A DNA stretch of 64,000 nucleotides from the NCBI RefSeq assembly GCF_030652775.1, contig NZ_JAUSPS010000063.1, positions 45,668 to 109,667 on the forward strand, given 5' to 3'. The notes under the pieces are model-generated. The model saw nothing but the letters and a program-made list of their open reading frames with translations, was not told where the DNA came from and searched no databases. Source of the DNA: Acetobacterium sp. Lineage in GTDB: Bacteria; Bacillota; Clostridia; Eubacteriales; Eubacteriaceae. The position numbers and the translations under genes were made by a program. Of the stretch, positions 54,531 through 64,000 are shown in pieces. Positions within the stretch are counted from its first letter, which is position 1; each line of letters opens with the position of its first letter.

Positions 54531-54581
54531 TTATTAAGACGAAATAATGGATACTATGTGAAAATAGAAGGGTCTTAATAA
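54531..54581 (+). repeat. inverted repeat in the pilin leader
   Basis: TTATTAAGAC (54531-54540) and GTCTTAATAA (54572-54581) form a perfect 10 bp dyad with a 31 base centre, between the riboswitch terminator and the pilin start. It could fold in the mRNA leader or bind a regulator. Confidence 0.5.
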
Positions 54582-54659
54582 TAAATCAAATTTATAAATC
54601 ATCTTCAGGCGCAGATGATCATATAGAGCTTAAAAATAAGAAAATAAGGAGTGGCACAA

Positions 54660-55214
54660 ATGGAATTAATTAACAGAATGCGGAAAAACAGAAAAGGGTT
54701 TACCCTGGTAGAAATTATTGTGGTATTGGTTATTTTGGCGATCTTAGCAGCCTTTACAATTCCGACGATGATGGGATTTGTGGGCGATGCTAAAGCAAAA
54801 TCTTATATTGCCGAAGCGAGAGAAGTGTATGTGGCAGCGCAGACTACGGCGACGGAATATGCGGCTAAAGGTGCGACAACTGCGGAATTAACGGCGGCGT
54901 TGCAGTCTGCACAAGTTAAGGTGAATAGAACAGCAAAAACTAATCCGTCGATTTCGGATCAAGCGAGTTTTCAAATGTTTACATATCTTGATGGGGATAT
55001 AAATCCGATAGCGGATAAAACTAGTGCGTTAGCAACAAATGCGGAGGGTCAAAAATACGGTTATGCATGGTGGACAGTTACGATGGGGACTGACGCTCCC
55101 AATACTTATGCTAGTGTGAACTCAAATAAGGCAAAAGTGACAGGTCTTACTTATGTAAAAAATGGTTACCAAGTAATAATCGAAAATGGAAATGCTACAG
55201 CTACGAAGCTGTAA
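54660..55214 (+). CDS. pilA: major type IV pilin
   Basis: Prepilin of 184 residues. The class III signal is NRMRKNRKG/FTLVE with cleavage after Gly13 and Glu at +5, then the hydrophobic helix VVLVILAILAAFTIP. The mature part is about 171 residues, Ala/Thr-rich, with no Cys pair. ATG 54660 has AAGGAG eight bases upstream; the GTG at 54651 is too close to it. First gene after the riboswitch modules, and followed by a very strong hairpin, consistent with high expression of the pilin over the downstream genes. Confidence 0.93.
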   Translation: MELINRMRKNRKGFTLVEIIVVLVILAILAAFTIPTMMGFVGDAKAKSYIAEAREVYVAAQTTATEYAAKGATTAELTAALQSAQVKVNRTAKTNPSISDQASFQMFTYLDGDINPIADKTSALATNAEGQKYGYAWWTVTMGTDAPNTYASVNSNKAKVTGLTYVKNGYQVIIENGNATATKL

Positions 55215-55244
55215 TAATATTGCGTACATAACGAGTATAATTTA

Positions 55245-55261
55245 CCCTATGCGCCATAGGG
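55245..55261 (+). other. small hairpin after pilA
   Basis: CCCTATG-CGC-CATAGGG, a perfect 7 bp stem just before the strong terminator. It may protect the 3' end of the pilin mRNA. Confidence 0.45.
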
Positions 55262-55267
55262 AATTCT

Positions 55268-55323
55268 CGCCCTATCCAAGGCGCAAACCTGTCATTGGGT
55301 TTGCGTAGGATAGGGTGTTTTTT
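55268..55323 (+). terminator. strong (possibly partial) terminator after pilA
   Basis: Nested stems CGCCCTATCC/GGATAGGGTG and GCGCAAACC/GGGTTTGCG end in a T-run. Downstream pilus genes either have their own promoter or depend on read-through. The rest of the gap 55324-55528 shows no clear gene. Confidence 0.9.
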
Positions 55324-55528
55324 ATTTAAGAAAAGTTAGAAAAGACAGCAGTATAGTCAGGTTGGTGGATGGCGGCATCGCTATCGAAAGCATCTTGTTT
55401 ATGCACAAACCAATTTAACTCCAACAATTTAAGTCAATCAGATAAATTTTATGATAGAATAAGTCTGCTTGTGTTTTAGTATCGAAGATATTTCGCCATA
55501 ATAGTTTAATCAATTCGAGAGGTAATCT

Positions 55529-55933
55529 GTGCATTCAATTAAAGATTATACGTCGGCTTCCTCAAGTAATGAACCGATTGGTTTTAGCCAGGGTTTTGTG
55601 CTGACCGTGGTGTTAATTCTCGTGGTGGTGATGCTGATTATTTCAGGTCTGGTCACTGTTTTTCGCCATACTACTAATGCCTCCAATGCCAAACTGACCT
55701 ATCTGGCTGCCCGGGCCAAAGCCATTGAATTTCAGGCCTTGGGTAATTATCGGGTTCCGGTTCAAGCGGATCTCATCGATCTGATTGGCGCAGAAATCAA
55801 TCAGGATGCAGAGATTAGGGTGGTGGATGAAAATACGGATGCCACCATTGATTATATTGTTTATATCCGCAACGGTTGGGCCACCCGGTATTCACCTGGG
55901 GAGACTATGGCGATTGAAGTAAAAAATGAATAA
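55529..55933 (+). CDS. pilin-like minor protein lacking Glu5
   Basis: 134 residues with a GTG start after GAGAGG. A prepilin-like SQG/FVLTV lies at residues 20-27, followed by a hydrophobic helix (VLILVVVMLIISGLV). The residue at +5 is Val rather than Glu, as in pseudopilins of the tip or PilX type. The leader is unusually long (22 residues). The C-terminal domain (about 90 residues) is beta-rich. It lies between pilA and pilD, so a minor pilin role is likely. Confidence 0.7.
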   Translation: MHSIKDYTSASSSNEPIGFSQGFVLTVVLILVVVMLIISGLVTVFRHTTNASNAKLTYLAARAKAIEFQALGNYRVPVQADLIDLIGAEINQDAEIRVVDENTDATIDYIVYIRNGWATRYSPGETMAIEVKNE

Positions 55934-55977
55934 AAGCGTATGGCTCACGATTAATGGCGGAAGGGATTCTTTAAACT

Positions 55978-56742
55978 ATGGTTGAACTCATTAACATAAT
56001 CTTATATCTTTATATCTTTGTTATCGGCATCGTCATCGGTAGTTTTCTTAACGTGGTTATCTATCGGGTGCCCAAAGAACTGTCTTTTGCCAAAGGCCGT
56101 TCGTTCTGTTCCCGTTGCCATGCCCCGATCAAAGGCTACCATAATATCCCGGTGTTCAGTTACCTCTGGCTTCGGGGTAAATGTGCCGATTGTGGCGAGT
56201 CGATTTCCATTCGCTATCCGTTAGTTGAACTGCTTACCGGTATCATCGCTGTTTTGGTTTTTGCGGTATACGGGTTTTCCTTCCAGTGGCTGGTGGTTTT
56301 CGCAGTGGGTGCGATCCTGATCTGTATTACGATGATCGATTTTGATACCATGATCATTCCCAACGGCTTGGTGCTGGCGCTGATGGCGCCAGCCTTGCTC
56401 AGTTTTTTCTTTTTCCCCCAGGTGGGAATCCTATCCCGGGTGATTGGAATTTTTGTGATCAGTCTGCCGATGCTGATCCTGGTTCTGTTTATTCCTGATG
56501 CTTTTGGCGGTGGCGATATCAAGTTGATGGCGGTGGCCGGGTTTATGCTGGGCTGGGGCAATACCCTGCTGGCAACCTTTATTGGTCTGCTCTTAGGCGG
56601 GGTGGTAGCAGTTAGACTTCTTGCGAAAAAAACAGCCGATAAACATATGGCCTTCGGCCCCTATTTATGCATCGGAATCATGACAGCATTACTATTTGGT
56701 GATATAATAATACAGTGGTATTTTAACCTGTTTGGGTTATAA
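55978..56742 (+). CDS. pilD: prepilin peptidase / N-methyltransferase
   Basis: Membrane aspartyl protease of 254 residues that cleaves prepilin leaders and methylates the new N-terminus. The cytoplasmic loop has two C-x2-C pairs (CSRCHAP and CADCG). The catalytic Asp residues lie in MIDFDTMIIP and GGGDIKLMA. About seven TM segments are visible. It sits among its pilin substrates. Confidence 0.95.
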   Translation: MVELINIILYLYIFVIGIVIGSFLNVVIYRVPKELSFAKGRSFCSRCHAPIKGYHNIPVFSYLWLRGKCADCGESISIRYPLVELLTGIIAVLVFAVYGFSFQWLVVFAVGAILICITMIDFDTMIIPNGLVLALMAPALLSFFFFPQVGILSRVIGIFVISLPMLILVLFIPDAFGGGDIKLMAVAGFMLGWGNTLLATFIGLLLGGVVAVRLLAKKTADKHMAFGPYLCIGIMTALLFGDIIIQWYFNLFGL

Positions 56743-56775
56743 TGCTGTTAAGTTAAAATCAATTACGGAGGCCAT

Positions 56776-57960
56776 ATGCCTGTTTATAAATATACAGCCA
56801 AAAATTTACAGTCGCAGCTGGTAAAGGGTACTATGGAGGCGGCCACGCCGGATTTGGTACGGCGCACCCTGCGGCAGAATAATGAATTTGCCTTGCAAAT
56901 CCATGAGATCCACGAGCACCATCAGGTCTATAAATTAAAACCGATGGAAATATCGGACTTCTCCCGCCAGATTGCCAGCATGCTGGCGTCGGGGATTACA
57001 ATGATCCGGGCCATCAAGATCATGGAAGAGCGGGATATTAAACCCGCTATTAAAAAAGTTTATGGAATATTATATCAGGAAATCCAGCGGGGGAATACCC
57101 TGTCCTACGCCATGGAAGAAACAGGGGGCTCCTTTCCGGAGCTGCTGATCAATATGTATAAATCCGGCGAAGCCAGTGGTCAGATGGAGGGCACGGCCCG
57201 CAAAATGGCCGACCATTATGAGAAAGAACATAAACTGCGGAGCAAAATCAAAAGCGCCATGACCTATCCGATGATCCTTTTTGTAATAACCATTATGGTG
57301 GTGGTCTTGATCTTTACCCTGATCCTACCGCAGTTTTTCACTTTGTTTGAAGGGATTGACCTGCCGGCCATTACCCAGTTGATGATCAATATCAGTACGT
57401 CGATGACGAGCTACTGGTATATTTATCTTATCGGATTGTTAATTGTGATTGTCTTGGGGGGCTTTCTGATTACTGTCCCCAGTGTTAAAAAAGCGCTGGA
57501 TCAGTTTAAATTGAAAATCCCCCAAATCGGCAAGTTGATGAAAATTATCTATACCGCCCGTTTTGCCAGAACCCTGAGCTCCCTTTATTCCAGCGGTCTG
57601 GCGATGATTAACGCCCTGTCGATCAGCGGTGCCACCATCGGCAACACCTATTTGCAGTCCCAGTTTCCCCATGCCATTGAGCAGGTGCGTAACGGGGAAC
57701 CTCTTTCGGCCTCGATCCAAACGATTGAGGGATTTGACGCCAAGCTGGTATCGACCATTTATATCGGCGAGGAATCCGGGAATCTGGATGATATGCTGGA
57801 AGCGGTCGCCGACTCCTTTGACTACGAGGCCGAAATGGCGACCACCCGACTGGTCACCTTTATCGAACCCGTGATGATTATTATTATGTCGGTAATTGTT
57901 GGCGGCATCATGTTATCGGTAATGCTCCCGATTATGACCTTATACCAAAATATCGGATAG
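56776..57960 (+). CDS. pilC: type IV pilus inner-membrane platform protein
   Basis: PilC/GspF protein of 394 residues with two T2SSF domains (about 70-190 and 270-390), each with a TM segment, and typical motifs such as FSRQIASMLASGI and ARTLSSLYSSGLAMI. It links the PilB/PilT motors to the growing pilus. GGAGG upstream. Between pilD and the pilM-pilN gene. Confidence 0.95.
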   Translation: MPVYKYTAKNLQSQLVKGTMEAATPDLVRRTLRQNNEFALQIHEIHEHHQVYKLKPMEISDFSRQIASMLASGITMIRAIKIMEERDIKPAIKKVYGILYQEIQRGNTLSYAMEETGGSFPELLINMYKSGEASGQMEGTARKMADHYEKEHKLRSKIKSAMTYPMILFVITIMVVVLIFTLILPQFFTLFEGIDLPAITQLMINISTSMTSYWYIYLIGLLIVIVLGGFLITVPSVKKALDQFKLKIPQIGKLMKIIYTARFARTLSSLYSSGLAMINALSISGATIGNTYLQSQFPHAIEQVRNGEPLSASIQTIEGFDAKLVSTIYIGEESGNLDDMLEAVADSFDYEAEMATTRLVTFIEPVMIIIMSVIVGGIMLSVMLPIMTLYQNIG

Positions 57961-57971
57961 GAAGGCTTTAT

Positions 57972-59471
57972 ATGCAGACACTTGTCTATTTTTCAAACGA
58001 TGGCATCCAGGTCCTCCAGGGGATCAATAAGGGTGGCCGTCTTAATATATCGAATTTTAAAACCCTGCCGGTGGAGGCGGGGGCGCTGATCAATGGGGTG
58101 ATTACCAATGAAGAAGTGGTGAAAGAGACCATTAGCGCAGCGCTTAAAGAAAGCCCTCGTCTTTTTAAAAACATGAAACTGGTCATCGACAGCAGTTTGA
58201 TCGCCACCAAAAATGTCGAAGTGCCCAAGTTAAAACCTAAGGAACTAGCTGCCGTGGCAGCAACCGAATTTGAAGATACCGCCGGAAATTACGATGCGTT
58301 GGTAGTCGATTATGCCCATATTCCCGGACCGGACGGTAATAATCTGTTTTGTTGTGGCGTTGAAAAACGGGTGCTGGAATCCTATATCACCTTGTTTGCC
58401 AGCCTGAAAATTCAAATTAAAAGTATTGATGTCGGTCTCAACGCCCTGATCCAATACGTATCGGCAACCAAAGACTATAAGGGGATGACCTTTGCCCTCA
58501 ATATTCTGGATGGTAAAAACCTGATCTCCTTATTATTTGAAAATGGCATTTATATTTTTTCCAACCGTTCGCGACTACTTTCGGAATGCGGGTCGGATGC
58601 TTTTGCTGACGAACTTTCCGGAAAGCTGTCATCGCTGATCCAGTTTAATAAATCGCAAAAATCCGAATATACCTTGAACATGAGCCTTTATGCCGGGTTG
58701 GATGAATATGAATTAAATGGCTTGCGAGCATTGAATTTTGATTCGGAGCTCAATTTATTTATTATTCCTCAAACACCCAATATAAAAAACGGTTTTGTTA
58801 TGGATGAGTCATTTGATTTTGGAAGTTTTATCTATCCGATTGCCGGTTTTTTTGCCGGCATCAAACCGATCAATCTGTTTACGGCTTTTAAAAAGAGTAA
58901 TGTGGTCAAAAAAGAGCTGCCTTTTGAGTATAAAGCTTTAATCCTTCCGGTTGCGATGATTTTGATCTGCCTGATTGCTTTCGGTGTTTTCTTTGGACTG
59001 AAATATCGGTCCCAGGAAAAACTGGCGGAAATGAATGCTTATATCAGTGACCCCAATAATCAGGCTGATTATCTCCAGGCCAAGGCCTTGACCGATGAGG
59101 TCAGTGGGATACAAGCAGAAGTGTCAAAGGTTGAAGCCATCAATGCGGCGGTTAACAGCAATCCCGATCTGGTCTCGGTGATGATGAATAGCATCGCCAC
59201 CCAGGGGAATAATGTGATTGTGATCAATTCTCTGGATTACGATGGGAGCACCGGAGCGATCGAAGTCGTGGCGATTGCAAATAACGAAAAAGAAGCCGCC
59301 CGCTATATCGAACGGTTAAAAAGCACCGGTTATTTTACTGATGTTGAATATACCGGTTATGCGGAAATCGCATCCCAGACAAGTACCACCACCACGTCAA
59401 CGACGACATCATCTAGCAGCGGATTCGGATTTGTTGCCGCTGCCTATCTGAAGGCGGGTGATGCCCAATGA
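57972..59471 (+). CDS. PilM-PilN fusion protein
   Basis: Protein of 499 residues. The first 290 residues are actin-like and PilM-type (NDGIQVLQG, MKLVIDSSLIATKNVEVP, LNALIQYV). Then comes a TM helix (about 322-345, LILPVAMILICLIAFGVFFG) and a PilN-like periplasmic-type domain with EVSKVEAINAAV and VVAIANNEKEAARYIERLK. In most bacteria PilM is cytoplasmic and PilN separate. Here one chain spans the membrane, fixing the motor-side ring to the outer part. The Thr/Ser-rich stretch near the end may be a linker. Confidence 0.8.
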   Translation: MQTLVYFSNDGIQVLQGINKGGRLNISNFKTLPVEAGALINGVITNEEVVKETISAALKESPRLFKNMKLVIDSSLIATKNVEVPKLKPKELAAVAATEFEDTAGNYDALVVDYAHIPGPDGNNLFCCGVEKRVLESYITLFASLKIQIKSIDVGLNALIQYVSATKDYKGMTFALNILDGKNLISLLFENGIYIFSNRSRLLSECGSDAFADELSGKLSSLIQFNKSQKSEYTLNMSLYAGLDEYELNGLRALNFDSELNLFIIPQTPNIKNGFVMDESFDFGSFIYPIAGFFAGIKPINLFTAFKKSNVVKKELPFEYKALILPVAMILICLIAFGVFFGLKYRSQEKLAEMNAYISDPNNQADYLQAKALTDEVSGIQAEVSKVEAINAAVNSNPDLVSVMMNSIATQGNNVIVINSLDYDGSTGAIEVVAIANNEKEAARYIERLKSTGYFTDVEYTGYAEIASQTSTTTTSTTTSSSSGFGFVAAAYLKAGDAQ

Positions 59472-60256
59472 AAAAAATGACCAAACGTGAGAAATTATTA
59501 ATTTATGTTTTGTCCTGTTTTCTGATTGGCTTTTTCGGCATCTATTTTGTCGTTTTGCCAAGCTTTAGCAGTTATCAGGTGGTCAGCGATCAGGCGGCTG
59601 AGGCCCAGTTTACTAAAGAATCGATGGAAATGGCCATTGATAGCATTCCCGCTACCATGCAGGCTCGCGATGATGCCACTGCCAATCTGGCCAGTTTAAA
59701 AACATCGTTTTCCCAGAAGCTGACGAATGAAGGTTTGGACATGCTATTAACCCAGTTGTGTCTGGATTATAGTCTGGCACCAAAGGTGCTGGCGATTGAA
59801 AGCAATGAGTTGGCTGGGATGGAGACGTTTGTTGCATACACAGCGGACCAACAGTCATCAGCATCAGTGGGTACAGAAAAGACGACCACCGATACCGTAT
59901 CAACAGAAGATGTAACCGCTGCGGCAAAAGAAGTAGTTAACACAATTAATAGTGGAACAACAGATACGACAACCTCGACCACTTCGGAAAGTTCCGATAG
60001 TGACACAGGAGCGAGTGCGACTGAAACCTGGACTGGTGTAGTGAACATGGAGCTTACCGGGACGCAAACAAACTTTTACCGTTTGCTGGATGCGGTGGCG
60101 TCCCGGCCGGATATGATTATTACCGCTTTTACAATTGAACCGGAGGCAGTGCCAACGACCGAGGGAACAACAGCGACCACAACTACCGTTCCGCAATTAA
60201 ACGGCGGCAATATTACGATTAGTATGACCTTTGCGGTTTATATGGTTGAAAAATAA
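59468..60256 (+). CDS. pilO: PilO-like pilus assembly protein
   Basis: Protein of 262 residues with one N-terminal TM (about 10-30), a coiled-coil region, and a C-terminal domain (about 180-262) with the PilO-like NFYRLLDAVASRPDMIITAF. A Thr/Ser-rich insert (about 125-180) is unusual. It overlaps the PilM-PilN stop by four bases (ATGA). Probably pairs with the PilN half to form the alignment complex. Confidence 0.8.
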   Translation: MKKMTKREKLLIYVLSCFLIGFFGIYFVVLPSFSSYQVVSDQAAEAQFTKESMEMAIDSIPATMQARDDATANLASLKTSFSQKLTNEGLDMLLTQLCLDYSLAPKVLAIESNELAGMETFVAYTADQQSSASVGTEKTTTDTVSTEDVTAAAKEVVNTINSGTTDTTTSTTSESSDSDTGASATETWTGVVNMELTGTQTNFYRLLDAVASRPDMIITAFTIEPEAVPTTEGTTATTTTVPQLNGGNITISMTFAVYMVEK

Positions 60257-60369
60257 AACGTTATTAAAAAGAGCGTATTGTCGATATTATTAAGATCAGC
60301 AATCCTTATAAAGTTCAGTAAGATCAGGCATCTCAAAATACAAACCATAGAATTGGGTGGAGGGCTACC

Positions 60370-61800
<1,431 letters not shown>

Positions 61801-61809
61801 GGGGCTATC

Positions 61810-62238
61810 ATGAAAAAGATAATGCATAATCAACGCGGTGTCACCCTGATTGAAACAGTGGCGGCTACGGCCATCGTAGCCATTATTCTGGTTACGATCC
61901 TTGGGGCATTACTCTATGGCCAAAAGATGATTGTTTTTTCAGACTCAAAAAATAATGAGGCGGCCCAAGCCCAGGAATTAGTTGATAATATTATGACCTC
62001 TTTGTCAAAAGGTATCATTCCGACGGATGCTTTGCTGGGAGCAGTTAATGTTGTCGCAAATACCGGAGAAAAATTTGTCTATGATCAATCAAAGCCGAAG
62101 CAATATTATTACACCGAAACGAGACTAAATGGTGAGGCTGGCTATACTGTTAACGTGCGAGTTTACTATAATAATGGAGATTCTTACGTGGATTTAAAAG
62201 CCTTTGCTAAAAAATTCAAAACCGGTGATGTAATATGA
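61810..62238 (+). CDS. minor pilin (prepilin, PilV-like position)
   Basis: 142 residues with a clean type IV leader HNQRG/VTLIE (Glu at +5) and a hydrophobic helix TVAATAIVAIILVTILGAL. The rest (about 100 residues) has no recognised domain. It overlaps the next pilin gene by four bases (ATGA), so the two are probably partners in the pilus tip or initiation complex. Confidence 0.85.
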   Translation: MKKIMHNQRGVTLIETVAATAIVAIILVTILGALLYGQKMIVFSDSKNNEAAQAQELVDNIMTSLSKGIIPTDALLGAVNVVANTGEKFVYDQSKPKQYYYTETRLNGEAGYTVNVRVYYNNGDSYVDLKAFAKKFKTGDVI

Positions 62239-62741
62239 AAAAGCTGAGGATTAATTTGGGTAGTAACGGCTTTTCTCTTGTGGAATTAATGGTTGCCCTA
62301 CTGATCACTGTCATCCTGATGGTAACCATAATTTCTGTTTTCCTGATGTCCCAGAAGATCTACACCCGCGGTACTGGCATTTCCTATAAACAAAAGAGTA
62401 TCACCAATATTGAGACAGATTTGCAGAATGCCTTAGCCATAGCAACTGATATTAGTATAGGGACTAGCAAGCCAAGTACGGGAATTTTTTACGGCATTGG
62501 TTTTAATAATAATGGTGAATGCATTGAAGTGATTAACGGTGTTGAATATCAAACTGATCAGATTATGGAAATCAGCGTTAATGTCACCAATGGCAATACC
62601 ATGAATTATGAAATCGTACCAAAAGATTCGATGTCCATTTTAAAAGGTGGCATTGTAATGAACAATATAAAATCAACAACCATCGATGCAACCTTCAAAG
62701 CCGGAACAGAAGGCTATCTTGTAATTACACTTGTGAATTAA
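62235..62741 (+). CDS. minor pilin (prepilin, PilW-like position)
   Basis: 168 residues with leader LGSNG/FSLVE and helix LMVALLITVILMVTIISVFL. The soluble domain (about 130 residues) is beta-rich and not similar to PilA. Its gene order with the upstream pilin and the PilX-like protein fits a minor-pilin set. Confidence 0.86.
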   Translation: MKKLRINLGSNGFSLVELMVALLITVILMVTIISVFLMSQKIYTRGTGISYKQKSITNIETDLQNALAIATDISIGTSKPSTGIFYGIGFNNNGECIEVINGVEYQTDQIMEISVNVTNGNTMNYEIVPKDSMSILKGGIVMNNIKSTTIDATFKAGTEGYLVITLVN

Positions 62742-62810
62742 TGATTGCTTTTTTACAGTATGATGATTATATAGACATCAAGACTCTTTATAAAAAAGGA
62801 GAAGCCATCG

Positions 62811-63596
62811 ATGAATAATAGAAAAGGTTTTACCCTAATTGAAGTCATTGTCGTTCTGGTGATCTTGGCAATTTTAGCTGCCTTCACCATTCCGACCATG
62901 TTTGGTTATATTTCCAATTCCCAAGAAAAATTATGCGATATTACCCGGCTTGACATGGTGCGTTTATATAAAACGTCATTGATTAATCAAGAATCAAGTG
63001 CTTCTAAGGCTGGGTTTGAAAGCTTTGTGAAAGAAAATTGGGGCTCGCTTTCCCAATGTCCGTCTGGTGGGGTTTATACCTTTGAGGCTAGTTCTGATGC
63101 AGATGGAGAGATAACAGCAGAAATTCAGTGCAGTATTCATGATGCGACGAAGGTATTGACATCAGCTGAAATCAAGATGGGAACGGGAAATGATTGGTGG
63201 AAGAGTAATATATTGGATTATATAGGATCAGCGACCGATATTATCATCCCTACGACTTTAAATGGCACCACCATCAAGAATATCTATCAAGGCGCATTCA
63301 AAGATAGTAGCTTGACTGCGGTATCTTTTGAAAATGATAGTCAACTAACACAGATCCATAGACAAGCATTTATAAATAACAACTTAACCGAGATAGAATT
63401 TCCAGATAGTGTAACACGCATTGATGGGTTGGCGTTTTACAATAATAACATCACAAAGATCACCATAGGTGGCAATGTCGCAATGGAGGAAAAGGTATTT
63501 GCAAACAATGATGATTTTAAAACATTCTATACTACGGGAGGTCGCAGTGCAGGGACTTATATATTTGCAGATGGAGCATGGAAAAAACAAGAATAA
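62811..63596 (+). CDS. pilin fused to BspA-like leucine-rich repeats
   Basis: Prepilin of 261 residues. The leader is NNRKG/FTLIE, followed by a helix VIVVLVILAILAAFTIP nearly identical to that of PilA. A middle region (about 45-150) has three Cys. The C-terminal part (about 150-245) shows BspA-type LRR_5 repeats: NIYQGAFKDSSLTAVSF, IHRQAFINNNLTEIEFP, IDGLAFYNNNITKITIG. Its own AAGGAG site is present. Probably an adhesive pilin, displaying a ligand-binding LRR on the fibre. Confidence 0.85.
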   Translation: MNNRKGFTLIEVIVVLVILAILAAFTIPTMFGYISNSQEKLCDITRLDMVRLYKTSLINQESSASKAGFESFVKENWGSLSQCPSGGVYTFEASSDADGEITAEIQCSIHDATKVLTSAEIKMGTGNDWWKSNILDYIGSATDIIIPTTLNGTTIKNIYQGAFKDSSLTAVSFENDSQLTQIHRQAFINNNLTEIEFPDSVTRIDGLAFYNNNITKITIGGNVAMEEKVFANNDDFKTFYTTGGRSAGTYIFADGAWKKQE

Positions 63597-63863
63597 TGCG
63601 CTGAGTATCCGTAGAGTATCCGTATGAGTATTCGTGCCTGCCACTAACTTATAAACTTATAACTTACCCTGTTGAGTTGGAATAGAAGTACGGACCCCTT
63701 AGAGGAGCGGTGCCAATCGCTTAACAAAGCCAAACCAAATTGAATCGAGATGTTTTTGAGTCTGTCTGTACATTTTTGCAGTAACTGTATCTGCCACCAA
63801 ATTATCTTTAATGCCATGGCGACTGAACAGTTACAAAATTAGTCTAAAAAAGGGGGTTCAAAA

Positions 63864-64000
63864 ATGACTAAAAAAAAATATTATGAAACATATGAAGAAA
63901 TTGAAGAAACAACTGATCCGCAGCAAAAGGAAAAATATTGGCGAACTGGATTTGGTTTGAATAGAATTGATTATTTGGAACCTTCGGATTATTTGACTAA
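63864..64000 (+). CDS. N-terminal part of a Fic/VbhA-like protein, cut by window end
   Basis: Open from ATG 63864 (after GGGGG) to the window end, 45 codons. The pattern KYWRTGFGLNRIDYLEPSDYL resembles the inhibitory helix region (W-x-x-A/G-x-G-L-x-x-(I/V)-D-x-L-x-P-S) of Fic-associated antitoxins and Fic proteins. The family call is tentative since the catalytic part would lie outside. The region is AT-rich compared with the pilus genes. The gap 63597-63863 holds short GAGTATCCG repeats and no other gene. Confidence 0.4.
   Translation, partial: MTKKKYYETYEEIEETTDPQQKEKYWRTGFGLNRIDYLEPSDYLT

Overview
This 64 kb window looks like chromosome of an anaerobic, acetogenic low-to-mid GC Firmicute. 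Acetobacterium (Eubacteriaceae) is my best guess, from gene content only. The reasons are an acetoin dehydrogenase operon under a sigma-54 activator, a type III glutamine synthetase with PII and Amt, an ANTAR regulator beside a type I glutamine synthetase, a monoderm type IV pilus cluster with no secretin gene, Firmicute-type TPP, cobalamin and c-di-GMP riboswitches, TTGACA/TATAAT promoters, strong AGGAGG ribosome sites and many poly-T terminators. I see no insertion sequence, prophage, rRNA, tRNA or CRISPR array.

Layout. 1-6.6 kb: the end of a surface carbohydrate-binding protein, then a response regulator, histidine kinase, ABC ATPase and large FtsX-type permease, with four operator-like boxes spaced by 11 or 22 bp before the ABC genes. 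6.6-8.4 kb: a TetR regulator with a near-perfect operator, plus an amidohydrolase. 8.4-10.3 kb: a macro-domain protein and a VWA protein. 10.4-17.6 kb (minus): acoR then acoA-acoB-acoC-acoL, with a sigma-54 promoter and a possible AcoR enhancer. 17.7-21.6 kb: two GNAT acetyltransferases, a diguanylate cyclase and an EF-hand-like protein. 21.7-23.2 kb: thiC under a TPP riboswitch. 23.5-28.2 kb: a GGDEF/HD-GYP protein, a one-Cys peroxiredoxin, and a DUF92 protein next to a tocopherol-cyclase-like protein. 28.3-31 kb: a cobalamin riboswitch controlling a zinc dehydrogenase, a TrpD-like transferase and a small protein. 31-35.4 kb: DnaA boxes, a 5'-nucleotidase, two overlapping GTPases and a flavodoxin.

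35.5-42.7 kb is a nitrogen island: glnN-glnB-amt (minus), a small Nif11-like protein, glnA and an ANTAR antiterminator. The glnN and amt leaders contain terminators that compete with hexaloop hairpins, as expected of ANTAR targets. 43-48.8 kb: purA and carAB.

48.9-63.6 kb is a type IV pilus locus. A GGDEF-EAL gene runs into pilB (N-terminal c-di-GMP-binding MshEN-type domain) and pilT. Next come two complete promoter/class I c-di-GMP riboswitch/terminator modules in series, then the major pilin, a pilin-like protein, pilD, pilC, a pilM-pilN fusion, pilO and minor pilins, the last a pilin fused to BspA-like leucine-rich repeats. c-di-GMP therefore appears to act at the RNA level, on the extension ATPase and through a co-transcribed turnover enzyme. 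The window ends inside a gene resembling the N-terminus of Fic-associated proteins.

The most unusual elements are the duplicated c-di-GMP riboswitch modules, the pilin-LRR fusion, the B12-regulated TrpD-like operon, the ANTAR-type attenuators, the DUF92/tocopherol-cyclase pair and the DnaA-box cluster.
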